Source of the DNA: Planctomycetota bacterium
Lineage (GTDB): Bacteria; Planctomycetota; Phycisphaerae; Phycisphaerales; UBA1924
Assembly (NCBI GenBank): GCA_024280755.1
Contig: JAJRPN010000002.1
Location: 1 to 64,000, forward strand
Length of the DNA: 64,000 bases
Direction of reading: 5' to 3'
The notes under the pieces are model-generated. The model saw only the letters and a list, made by a program, of their open reading frames with translations. It did not search any database and was not told where the DNA came from. The translations under genes and the position numbers were made by a program. Below are positions 34,648 through 42,207 of this stretch, piece after piece. Position 1 is the stretch's first letter; each line of letters starts with the position of its first letter.

Positions 34648-36357
34648 TCAGTGTTTACTCACCGTGCGCAGCGAGAACCATGTGTAGACAAGCAGGATGA
34701 GGATGCCTGAGTAGATAATGGGGATACCGATTGGTCCAGAGTTGTGGATGGATTGTTGGCCCCCGGAGATAAGCACGATGGTGCCCAATGCGGGGAAGAA
34801 TGACCATTGGTAGACGGCGAGCGGCTGGGCGTTTTTCAGGCGAAGGGCGATGACTGCGCCGGCGAGCACCATAACGAATGATGCGCCCGACATGGCGTAG
34901 CGTTCGTGGGTTTTGGAGAGGATCTCTTTGTCGAGATCGTTGAGGATATAGTCGAGGTTATTGGCCGGTTTGACCAGGCCCTGTGCGTATTGAGTTGATG
35001 CGGTGTTGATATAGGGCTGGGCGTATTGGAGGAGTTCTGCGCTGGGCATGAGGAGTAGGTCGTCGAGTGGGTCTTGGGCGAAGCGGAGCCCGGTGTATTG
35101 GGTGGATTCTTTTTCGGTGCTTGGGCGTGCGTCGTCGAGTGATGCGAGGACCTCTACGCCTTGGAGTTCGAGGGTGAAGCTCAGTGTTGGTTTGAGCGAT
35201 GTTGTCGAAGTGAGCGGGTCGCCTGACGATGCGGTTTCTGGACGGATGATTGCACTTTGTGCGCGCAGGCGATCGGTTCTGCCAGCGGAGTCGACGACTT
35301 CGATCTCGATGCGGTTGGTTTGAGGCTGGGGGAGCAGTGCCCATTGTCCTTGTTTGGCTGTAAAGCCGCCCGCGAGGATCGAGACCGAACCTCCGGTGTG
35401 TGACGAGTTGAGTTCGATGGCGCTGCCCTGCCTGGCCTGCGATGCAAGGTTGCGGAAGACCTGGATGGACGCGATGCTTTTGGCGAGTCCGATTCTTCGT
35501 GAATCGACGAAGTTCATTTGGTCTGGGTTGTTGCGGAGTGCTCGCATCTCAGCGCCGGTCATGTATTTGGGATCGTCTTTGAATACGCGCGGGATCGGGA
35601 AGGCGGGGAGTGTGAAGGGGTCGACGGTGATTGGTGAGCCATCGCGGTTGATAGTCATGTCGATGAACTTCATGAGCACGACGGTTGCGTTTGGATCGCC
35701 GATGCGTTCTTGGTCTTCTTTTTCGAGTGCCCATACGGGGAGGAGGAGTATCCATGCTCGCTTGGCGGTGCCGTCGATGGTGACGGTGCCGTCGGGGTCT
35801 GCTTTGACGAGCGCTACGCCACCGAGGAGGTAAATATCGAGTGCGTTTGATCCTGGTTCTGGCTTGACTCGTTCGACATAGTCTGCGTGGATCTCGTTGT
35901 TGCCTATGGTTGCGGATTCGCCGCTTTGGAGCGAGCTTACAAAGATTTTGGCGAAGTCTTGGGTGACCATGCGTTCCATCTCTTTGAGGAAGCGCGGGAT
36001 GACTTGATCGTTGAGCGCGAAGAGGCTGCCAGCGAGGATAATGCCTGAGACGAGCGCGGGGAAGAGTAGTTTTTTGTGTGAGATTCCTGATGCATAGACC
36101 GCGATGATTTCGTTTTCGGATGCCATCCGGTGGTAGGTGATGGTGGCAGCGAACCCGGCGGCGAACGGCAGCGCGTAGGCCAGCATCGGGGGGGTGGCGT
36201 AGAACATGAAGCGGATGGCCTGGTCGGCAGAGAGCAAGCCATCGGCGAGGGGTTTGATGGTGACAGCGAATGCTACGGTCGCGACGACTACCGAAACGGT
36301 GAGCAGGAGGAGTCTCCAGAACTCGATCGAGATGGCCCGCCAGAGGGTCGTGAGCAT
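34648..36357 (-). CDS. LptF/LptG-family permease (YjgP/YjgQ)
   Basis: The protein has LptF/G topology: membrane segments at the N-terminus (WRLLLLTVSVVVATVAF, TPPMLAYALPFAAGFAAT, LLFPALVSGIILAGSLF), a large periplasmic domain, and C-terminal membrane segments. LptF and LptG form the inner-membrane channel that extracts LPS. The start is uncertain: ATGs at 36357 and 36399 are both possible and the frame is open to 36573. Only one of the usual pair is present here. Confidence 0.82.
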   Translation of the reverse strand: MLTTLWRAISIEFWRLLLLTVSVVVATVAFAVTIKPLADGLLSADQAIRFMFYATPPMLAYALPFAAGFAATITYHRMASENEIIAVYASGISHKKLLFPALVSGIILAGSLFALNDQVIPRFLKEMERMVTQDFAKIFVSSLQSGESATIGNNEIHADYVERVKPEPGSNALDIYLLGGVALVKADPDGTVTIDGTAKRAWILLLPVWALEKEDQERIGDPNATVVLMKFIDMTINRDGSPITVDPFTLPAFPIPRVFKDDPKYMTGAEMRALRNNPDQMNFVDSRRIGLAKSIASIQVFRNLASQARQGSAIELNSSHTGGSVSILAGGFTAKQGQWALLPQPQTNRIEIEVVDSAGRTDRLRAQSAIIRPETASSGDPLTSTTSLKPTLSFTLELQGVEVLASLDDARPSTEKESTQYTGLRFAQDPLDDLLLMPSAELLQYAQPYINTASTQYAQGLVKPANNLDYILNDLDKEILSKTHERYAMSGASFVMVLAGAVIALRLKNAQPLAVYQWSFFPALGTIVLISGGQQSIHNSGPIGIPIIYSGILILLVYTWFSLRTVSKH

Positions 36358-36456
36358 GGGGAAGGATAGGAGGGGGGAGTGGGTTAGCCACTCTTGCATC
36401 CGTCCGAGCCAAGAATAGAAGTGTTTTCTGTGAAACTGTTGCGCTAGGATTGAGGC

Positions 36457-36675
36457 ATGGTTATCTGGATCTTGCTCGGGCTTTTTATCGCGATTGTTAC
36501 AACTGCTTTTACCTTGCTGTGGTGGAAGGTGGGGGATCAGTGGGCTGATGAGGAGTATAAGAAGTTTGGTCATGGCGGGGGCGGGCCAAAGGGGCCACCG
36601 CCCAAGGTGATCCGGGACTTCGATTCTGAGCCTACGGTCGTCGCCTTTGATGATTCCGAATCGGATGCGGGTTGA
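36457..36675 (+). CDS. Small membrane-anchored hypothetical protein
   Basis: The 72-residue product has one membrane segment (WILLGLFIAIVTTAFTLLWW) and a charged, Gly/Pro-rich tail. It ends six bases before truA and is probably cotranscribed with it. No function is recognised. Confidence 0.6.
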   Translation: MVIWILLGLFIAIVTTAFTLLWWKVGDQWADEEYKKFGHGGGGPKGPPPKVIRDFDSEPTVVAFDDSESDAG

Positions 36676-36681
36676 TCGCGT

Positions 36682-37509
36682 ATGCCTCGCTATAAGTTGA
36701 CAGTTGCATATGACGGGACGGACTTTGTCGGGTGGCAGAAGCAGGAGCCTCCGGACCCGGATGCGCCGGCGCCGGTTGCTGGTGAAGAACCTAAACGATT
36801 ACAACTCAGAACTGTGCAGCATGTGCTTGAGCAGACTATTCGCCAAGTTGTTCGTGAGCAGGTGATTTTGACGGGCGCTTCGCGGACGGATTCGGGTGTG
36901 CACGCCAATGGGCAGGTGGCGAGTTTTATGAGTAGTCCTGATGCGAGCAAGGGGGTTGGTTGGCCGGCGGAGCGCGGGACGGCGAACTTGGTCAAAGGGA
37001 TCAACAGCAAGCTGCCCAAAGACATTCTCGTGCATTCTTGCGAGGTGGTTGCGGATGATTTTAATCCCATCGGCGGGGCGGTCGAGAAAGAGTATTGCTA
37101 TTCGATTGTGACCGGGCAGGTGCGTCCGTTGTGGGATCGGCGGTATGTGTTTCATACTTGGTATGAGCTCGATGCGACCCGGATGCAGCAGGCTGCGGCT
37201 TTGATGGTGGGCGAGCATGATTTTCAATGCTTTGCGCAGATCAACCATGGGCGCAAGACGACGGTGCGGACGATTTTTAAGTGTGATATTGAAACGCCTG
37301 AGGATGGCAAGTTTGTGATCCGCATCTCTGGGAGCGGGTTCCTGTACAACATGGTGCGGATTATCGCGGGGACGCTGATGGATGTTGGGCGTGGGAAGAT
37401 CGAGCCTGAGATGGTGCGTGAGATGATTGCCAGTGGTGATCGAAGGCTCGCGGGAGCGACGCTGGGGCCGATGGGGTTGAGGTTGGAGTGGGTTCGGTAT
37501 GGGGAGTGA
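36682..37509 (+). CDS. truA: tRNA pseudouridine(38-40) synthase TruA
   Basis: The enzyme converts uridines 38-40 of tRNA anticodon arms. YDGTDFVGWQ and the catalytic ASRTDSGVHANGQ (Asp) are clear, as is the later GSGFLYNMVRIIAGTL. A Pro/Glu-rich loop of about 20 residues after the first motif is longer than usual. The final 31 bases before the stop are repeated at 38134-38164 beyond an inserted gene. Confidence 0.93.
   Translation: MPRYKLTVAYDGTDFVGWQKQEPPDPDAPAPVAGEEPKRLQLRTVQHVLEQTIRQVVREQVILTGASRTDSGVHANGQVASFMSSPDASKGVGWPAERGTANLVKGINSKLPKDILVHSCEVVADDFNPIGGAVEKEYCYSIVTGQVRPLWDRRYVFHTWYELDATRMQQAAALMVGEHDFQCFAQINHGRKTTVRTIFKCDIETPEDGKFVIRISGSGFLYNMVRIIAGTLMDVGRGKIEPEMVREMIASGDRRLAGATLGPMGLRLEWVRYGE
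37473..37503 (+). repeat. 31-bp direct repeat, copy 1 (truA 3' end)
   Basis: This is identical to 38134-38164 and codes for GLRLEWVRYG, the last residues of TruA. It bounds the left side of the segment with the unknown gene at 37513. Confidence 0.9.
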
Positions 37510-37512
37510 GTG

Positions 37513-37917
37513 ATGGGATACAGATTAGAAGCAATCATCGCTCCTGCAGAATCGATCATTCGATTCATGGAATCTCGTGATCCTGAGCGAGTTGTGTCGT
37601 TGCCGCAGGGATTTGCGATGTTGCCATTTGATGAAGAAACATGTGAGGTCATCGAGCGTTCGTTAGATTTTTTACTTGAGTATCAGTTTGAGAAAGTTCC
37701 ATTCGAAGAGTTCAATGGCAATTGCGTGAAGGTTCTTCAGGAGATTAGTGACAGAAGCATTGCAGCGATGATCTCGATCGATTGCCATGGTGGCGTGTGT
37801 TGTCGAAGGGGTGTTGTTTTTCAAAATCAAGTCAAGATCTATGACCGGAATGCATGCCCGGATAACGGGATGTCAGAAAATGTATGGGTATCAAAAACAG
37901 GACTGTCTCTTCTTTGA
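37513..37917 (+). CDS. Hypothetical protein inserted after truA
   Basis: The 134-residue product is not recognised. It has an acidic N-terminal half (DPERVVSLPQGFAML, FDEETCEVIERSLDFLLEYQF) and a Cys-containing segment (IDCHGGVCCRRG). It starts three bases after the truA stop and has AT-richer codons than its neighbours. It lies between two copies of the truA 3' end, like the DUF4365 gene behind the amylase gene, so it is probably acquired. A small immunity-like protein is one possibility, without direct support. Confidence 0.55.
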   Translation: MGYRLEAIIAPAESIIRFMESRDPERVVSLPQGFAMLPFDEETCEVIERSLDFLLEYQFEKVPFEEFNGNCVKVLQEISDRSIAAMISIDCHGGVCCRRGVVFQNQVKIYDRNACPDNGMSENVWVSKTGLSLL

Positions 37918-38089
37918 GCGAGAATGTTATCGAATCCGCTTAATGGTATGGTTCCGAACCCAAGTCGAGCCCCGAGCGTGACGGACGAAGTCTTTGAGTT
38001 GCTTGGCGTTCGATGTGATGCGGATCATCACGATGCGTTTGCTCAGTTGGGGCTCGGGGAGCATCGCAGGACAAAAGATTGGCTGAGCC

Positions 38090-38194
38090 ATGAAGCGTAA
38101 GAAGCATTCAAAGTTGCGGGCTTGCGGGCGGTGGGGGTTGAGGTTGGAGTGGGTTCGGTATGGGAATGGGGATGGGGAAGGCAATGGGCAATAG
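38090..38194 (+). pseudogene. Chimeric fragment: start of a zinc-ribbon membrane protein joined to the truA end
   Basis: A 34-codon frame starts MKRKKHSKLRACGRWG, nearly the start of the protein at 38975 (MKRKYHKLRACGRW), then changes into LRLEWVRYG, the TruA end, and runs into repeat DNA. It marks a junction between a lost member of the zinc-ribbon family and the duplicated truA tail. The 37918-38089 stretch before it holds no gene. Confidence 0.65.
38134..38164 (+). repeat. 31-bp direct repeat, copy 2
   Basis: This is an exact copy of 37473-37503 inside the chimeric fragment. The copies diverge at the bases after TATGGG. Confidence 0.9.
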
Positions 38195-38210
38195 GGAGTA
38201 GGCAATGGGG
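38165..38210 (-). repeat. GGGCAATAGG/GGCAATGG tandem repeat (family D)
   Basis: Variants of GGCAATGGG and GGCAATAGGG recur, the reverse complement of the runs at 9889 and 26243. It directly follows copy 2 of the truA repeat. Confidence 0.65.
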
Positions 38211-38246
38211 AAGAGAAGATAGAGAAGATGAGTGCTAGGCGATCTT

Positions 38247-38393
38247 GCCCTCCCCTGCGCCCCGCGGGGGAGATGTCGAACGAAGTCAGACAGAGGGGGT
38301 GTCTTGGTTTTTGTTGATTGCGAATAAGAAATGAAGACACCCCCTCCGTCACGCTGGCGCGTGCCACCTCCCCCGCGGGGCGCAGGGGAGGGC
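38247..38393 (+). mobile_element. Composite inverted-repeat element (paired family A arms), copy 1
   Basis: A 147-bp element has 26-bp perfect terminal inverted repeats (GCCCTCCCCTGCGCCCCGCG...). The left arm is a second type of family A sequence (GAAGTCAGACAGAGGGGGTG); the right arm is the common type in reverse. The spacer includes GCGAATAAGAAATGAAG. The same design recurs at 41845-41992. It has no coding capacity, like a non-autonomous palindromic mobile element. Confidence 0.75.
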
Positions 38394-38418
38394 AAAGCAT
38401 ATGGATGAAAGGTTGAGT

Positions 38419-38985
38419 ATGAACGCGAAGATCAGGAAGGGGGCGAAGGTGGGGAGGAGAGTGCGTTCGTGTGGGCGGTGGGGGGTGTGGGTGTGTACGG
38501 TTTTGCTCACAGCCTTCGTTTTATTTTCAACTTGGTTCAGTGTATCAGTATCTCTGCAACCAGCCTCGCGGGCTGTTGCGATGGAACATGGGAATGTGTT
38601 TATCGGGGTAGGCGTTGTGTGGTCGAGTGTGAGCGTTTGGTATAACTATGAGCCGGAAAAAAGTTTGATCGAGTTGTACCTTGATGAGTCAATAAGAACA
38701 GGTTATAACCTGCATCACGATTCTATCAAGGGGCGATGGAAATCGCCGAATGTTTGGCGTCTCATACCACGAGTTCATAAGTCAACGCTCTTCGGTCAAA
38801 CTAGTCAGCAAGTTCAGTTTTCATTGCTCTATCCGACAGTGCTGATGCTTGGCTGGTCGCTGTGGTTGGTTCGCGGCAGGTGGAAACTTCGATGGCCGAT
38901 TGGATGTTGTCGCGTGTGCGGGTATTCGCTTGAAGGATTGGCGAGTGATGTGTGTCCTGAATGTGGGGAAGTGCATGAAGCGTAA
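38419..38985 (+). CDS. Membrane protein with C-terminal zinc ribbon
   Basis: The ATG at 38419 gives a 188-residue protein: basic N-terminus with CGRWGVWVC, a membrane segment, a soluble outer domain, a second membrane segment (LLYPTVLMLGWSLWLV) and a cytoplasmic zinc ribbon CRVCGYSLEGL...CPECGE. This CxxCGYxL...CPECG layout is common in planctomycetes but has no known function. It overlaps the next gene, a paralogue, by eleven bases, so the two are coupled. Confidence 0.75.
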   Translation: MNAKIRKGAKVGRRVRSCGRWGVWVCTVLLTAFVLFSTWFSVSVSLQPASRAVAMEHGNVFIGVGVVWSSVSVWYNYEPEKSLIELYLDESIRTGYNLHHDSIKGRWKSPNVWRLIPRVHKSTLFGQTSQQVQFSLLYPTVLMLGWSLWLVRGRWKLRWPIGCCRVCGYSLEGLASDVCPECGEVHEA

Positions 38986-39472
38986 ATATCACAAACTGCG
39001 GGCGTGCGGCCGGTGGATGGTGTGGGTGTGCGCCTTGATATCGATCAGTTTGTTGTACAACCGAGGGTATGTTGATGTGACCAATGGAAAACTTGGTCCG
39101 GTTTCGATTCGGGTTTCTCGAAATGCGCTCCAGTTTTCTCATACGCAAAGTGTTCAAGGGCCAGTGAATCCCAAGTTGTATCCAAACCCGCAAATATTTT
39201 GCGGGTTTGGATCAGAGCTCGATCTTCCGCCTCCGCTTTGGAGGGCTCCTCAATGGGATGTTATTCGGGTTACACAAGTTGGCGGGCCTGTGGTTGTTCG
39301 AACATTCACCATGCCGATGATGTATATTTCGGTGGTGTTGGTTGTTTGGTCAGTTTGGCTCGTGCGAGGGTTGCGGCATCGATTTATGGAGGGGTATTGT
39401 GCGAAGTGTGGGTATTCGTTAGATGGATTAGTTGATGATGTGTGCCCTGAGTGTGGAGAGAAGTATGCGTGA
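38975..39472 (+). CDS. Membrane protein with C-terminal zinc ribbon, paralogue
   Basis: The ATG at 38975 lies within the end of the preceding gene with GGGGA upstream. The 165-residue product repeats its layout: LRACGRWMVWVC start, membrane segment, outer domain, second membrane segment, and zinc ribbon CAKCGYSLDGL...CPECGE. The frame extends upstream but the homologous start is clear. No function is known. Confidence 0.75.
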   Translation: MKRKYHKLRACGRWMVWVCALISISLLYNRGYVDVTNGKLGPVSIRVSRNALQFSHTQSVQGPVNPKLYPNPQIFCGFGSELDLPPPLWRAPQWDVIRVTQVGGPVVVRTFTMPMMYISVVLVVWSVWLVRGLRHRFMEGYCAKCGYSLDGLVDDVCPECGEKYA

Positions 39473-39995
39473 GGTTGTGTTTGAGACGGATCGGTTGGAA
39501 CTCTGTGTGCCTTGCGCGGCGGATGTTGATGCGCTGGCGGGGTATTGGGGTGATCCCGAGACGATGAAGTACCTCGGCAAGAACGGCGATGTGTGGACGC
39601 GCGAGCAAGTGGTCCAGCGGGTCGAGCGCGGGGCGCGGTATTGCGTTGAGCGGGGGATGACTTTTTGGACTGTTGTTGAGAAGGCATCGGGGATGGTGAT
39701 CGGGCAAGGGGGATTGGTGCCGATTGCGTTTAATGGGGATGAGATCGAGCTGGGGTATCGGTTTGGGAAAGATCATTGGGGCAAGGGGTATGCAACGGAG
39801 GTTGCTCAGGCATCGGCGGCGTATGGGTTTGAGCGGTTGGGAGTTGAAGAGTTGATCGCGGTGTGTTATGCCGAGAATGAAGGGTCGCGGGCGGTGTTGG
39901 GCAAGGCCGGGTTTGTCGAGCAGGGGATGACGGATTTGTACTATGATGTACGCTTGATGTTGTTTCGGATGGAGAAGCCGGTTTGCGAAAAATGA
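39465..39995 (+). CDS. GNAT N-acetyltransferase, RimJ/RimL type
   Basis: The ATG at 39465, preceded by GGAG, overlaps the end of the zinc-ribbon gene. The 176-residue protein begins ETDRLELCVPCAADVDAL, typical of RimJ/RimL-like enzymes, and has the acetyl-CoA region GKDHWGKGYATEVAQA. Substrate is unknown. A close paralogue follows with an ATGA overlap. Confidence 0.85.
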   Translation: MREVVFETDRLELCVPCAADVDALAGYWGDPETMKYLGKNGDVWTREQVVQRVERGARYCVERGMTFWTVVEKASGMVIGQGGLVPIAFNGDEIELGYRFGKDHWGKGYATEVAQASAAYGFERLGVEELIAVCYAENEGSRAVLGKAGFVEQGMTDLYYDVRLMLFRMEKPVCEK

Positions 39996-40501
39996 TTATT
40001 GAAACCAAGCGATTGAAACTCTTTGCCCCTTGCAGTAGCGATCTCGATGCGCTCGCAGATATGTGGTCGGAAGCGGAGACGATGAAGTATGTTGGTGGCG
40101 ATGAGGTCGGTTGGGATCGCGAGCGTGTGGGGCGTTGGCTCGATCGGCAGATTGCTTGTCACAAAAAACAGGGCATGTCGTATTGGACAGTTGTAAGCAA
40201 GGCGAATGATCAGATCATTGGGCAGGGTGGGCTTGAGCCGATGGTGTTCAATGGGGAGGAGATCGAGTTGGGGTATCAGTTTGGTCGAGCGCACTGGGGC
40301 ATGGGCTATGCAACGGAGGTTGCACAAGCGTCGGTAAGGTTTGGCTTTGAAACGCTCGGGATCGAGCGGTTTGTGGCGTTGGTCTATCCTGAGAATCAGG
40401 CTTCGGTGAAGGTGCTGGAGAAAATTGGGTTTGGGTTTGTTGGTGCGTCGGATGTGTATTACGGTACGATGATGGATGTGTACGAGATGGTGAAGGCGTA
40501 G
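39992..40501 (+). CDS. GNAT N-acetyltransferase, tandem paralogue
   Basis: The 169-residue product is clearly similar to the preceding gene along its length (IETKRLKLFAPCSSDLDAL; GRAHWGMGYATEVAQA). The ATG at 39992 overlaps the previous stop by ATGA; an in-frame TTG at 39983 is an alternative start. Tandem duplication is the simplest origin. Substrate is unknown. Confidence 0.85.
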   Translation: MIIETKRLKLFAPCSSDLDALADMWSEAETMKYVGGDEVGWDRERVGRWLDRQIACHKKQGMSYWTVVSKANDQIIGQGGLEPMVFNGEEIELGYQFGRAHWGMGYATEVAQASVRFGFETLGIERFVALVYPENQASVKVLEKIGFGFVGASDVYYGTMMDVYEMVKA

Positions 40502-40502
40502 A

Positions 40503-40559
40503 GAAGACCCCCTCCGTCACGCTGCGCGTGCCACCTCCCCCGGAAGCCCGGGGGAGGCG
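40503..40559 (-). repeat. Palindromic interspersed repeat, family A (single arm)
   Basis: This is the common arm in reverse: GAAGACCCCCTCCGTCACGC, a CGCTGCGCG hairpin, then CTCCCCCGG/CCGGGGGAG. It starts one base after the GNAT stop codon. Confidence 0.9.
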
Positions 40560-40583
40560 TAAGAGAGCATGAAGGATGAATGA

Positions 40584-41825
40584 ATGAGCTTGACGATTTT
40601 GCATATTTCGACGCGGCTGATCCAAGGGGGGTCGCAGGAGAACACGGTGTTGTCTTGTGAGGGGCAGGCTTCGCTTGGGCATGATGTGCATTTGGCGTAT
40701 GGGCCGATCTTTGGGCCCGAGGGGTCGTACTTTGATCGTGCGAATGATTTTGTGGCATCGAACGGCAAGAAGATTGCGATGCACGAGGTGCCGAGCATGG
40801 TTCGGGAGATCTCGCCGATCAAGGACGCGAAGGGGTATCTTGAACTCAAGAAGTTGATCGAGGAACTCAAGCCTGATGTGGTGCATACGCATTCGTCGAA
40901 GGCTGGGGTGATTGGTCGGGCGGCGGCATGGAGTGCATGTAAAAAGAGCAAAGAAAAGAAGCCTGCGGTGGTTCATACGATTCATGGGCCGCCGTTTCAT
41001 CGGTATTTGCCCAAGTGGAAGAACACGATTTACATTGTGAGCGAACAGTTTGCAGCCAAGCGATGCCATGTGATTACATCGGTGGCCGATGCAATGACGG
41101 CCCAGTTTCGTGCTGCAAAAATAGGGAAGGATGAACAGTTCGTCACGGTGCGATCGGGGATGGAGACGGAAAAATTTTTGAATCCGATTGCTAGCGAGAC
41201 GCGCGAAGCGATGCGGGCGGAGCTTGGATTTGGGGCCGACGACTTTGTGATCGGTACGGTGGCGCGATTGGCCGAGCATAAGGGGCATGATGATTTGCTC
41301 GATGCGCTTGGTGATGATCTCAAGGCGAATCCGAGCTGGAAGTTGTTGTGGGTTGGTGATGGGTGGTGGAGCGATCGGCTGCTTGGGCGTGTGAAGGAGA
41401 TGGGATTGAGTGATCAGGTTGTAGCGACTGGGTTGGTGCCTGGGCTGCGGGTTGGTGCGATGATGCGGGCGATGGATGTGTTGTTGCATCCGAGTTATCG
41501 CGAGGGCTTGCCTCGGACGGTGCCTCAGGCATTGTTGTGCGGCGTGGCGGTGGTCGCGAGCGATGCCGACGGGACGCGCGAGGCGTGTTTGGATTCGAAC
41601 TATTTGGATGATGTTGATCCAGCGAATGCGACGGGTGTGTTGTTTCCGATTGGTGATGTTGAGAAATTGCGTGACGGGGTGCGATGGATGTTTGAGCATC
41701 CAGCCGAGCGCAAGCTGATGGGGATTCGCGGGCGGGCGATGTGCAGCAAGATGTTTGCGACGCGGACGATGGTGGATGATTTGGAAGCAGTGTATCAGCG
41801 GGCGATTGGGATGTCGAAGAGATAA
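40584..41825 (+). CDS. Glycosyltransferase family 4
   Basis: The 413-residue protein has the two-domain GT-B layout: an N-terminal acceptor domain (HISTRLIQGGSQENT, DVVHTHSSKAG) and a C-terminal nucleotide-sugar domain with VARLAEHKGHDDLL and HPSYREGLPRTVPQALLCG. GT4 enzymes transfer sugars in LPS, capsule or glycolipid synthesis. It stands alone after a palindrome, so its pathway is not shown by context. Confidence 0.88.
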   Translation: MSLTILHISTRLIQGGSQENTVLSCEGQASLGHDVHLAYGPIFGPEGSYFDRANDFVASNGKKIAMHEVPSMVREISPIKDAKGYLELKKLIEELKPDVVHTHSSKAGVIGRAAAWSACKKSKEKKPAVVHTIHGPPFHRYLPKWKNTIYIVSEQFAAKRCHVITSVADAMTAQFRAAKIGKDEQFVTVRSGMETEKFLNPIASETREAMRAELGFGADDFVIGTVARLAEHKGHDDLLDALGDDLKANPSWKLLWVGDGWWSDRLLGRVKEMGLSDQVVATGLVPGLRVGAMMRAMDVLLHPSYREGLPRTVPQALLCGVAVVASDADGTREACLDSNYLDDVDPANATGVLFPIGDVEKLRDGVRWMFEHPAERKLMGIRGRAMCSKMFATRTMVDDLEAVYQRAIGMSKR

Positions 41826-41844
41826 ATCGCCGCTTCCAATTCTT

Positions 41845-41992
41845 GTCCTCCCCCGCGCCCCGCGGGGGAGGACAAGAATGAAGTGAGGCAGAGGGGGTGT
41901 CTTGTTCTTCGTGGAGTGCGAATAAGAAAATGAAGACACCCCCTCCGTCACGCTGCGCGTGCCACCTCCCCCGCGGGGCGCAGGGGAGGGCA
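41845..41992 (+). mobile_element. Composite inverted-repeat element (paired family A arms), copy 2
   Basis: This has the same architecture as 38247-38393: a left arm with GAAGTGAGGCAGAGGGGGTG, a spacer with GCGAATAAGAAAATGAAG, and a right arm of the common type. The left hairpin changed to GTCCTCCCCCGCG/CGCGGGGGAGGAC. It lies after the GT4 gene. Confidence 0.75.
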
Positions 41993-42026
41993 GGGGTTGA
42001 GGCTGTGGGGTGATGTGTATTTAAAA

Positions 42027-42062
42027 GAAAAACGCCTCCAGCACTACTGGAGGCGTTTTCTT
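42027..42062. terminator. Bidirectional intrinsic terminator
   Basis: An AACGCCTCCAG/CTGGAGGCGTT stem has T runs on both sides. It can end transcription of the plus-strand GT4 gene and of the minus-strand flavoprotein gene. The following 42063-42207 stretch shows no gene. Confidence 0.85.
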
Positions 42063-42207
42063 TGGTCTTGTGCAACAGGTCGAACGGTTTAGTTCTTTGT
42101 TGCAGGGCTGAAAGTTTCAGCCGATACCTGACCCACCGGATGAAGTAGACCACAAGAATGGGCGAATGCCAGCGATTTGGGGTTATTTCCGGACGAAGAG
42201 ACTGGGG

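Noticed and set aside
38247..38393. CRISPR-like repetition
   Set aside because: The repeats are inverted palindromes in pairs, without regular spacers or cas genes; they are interspersed elements.
40248..41951. 567-codon minus-strand frame opposite the GT4 gene
   Set aside because: It is the antisense shadow of clear GNAT and GT4 genes, rich in His, Arg and Pro, and crosses repeats.
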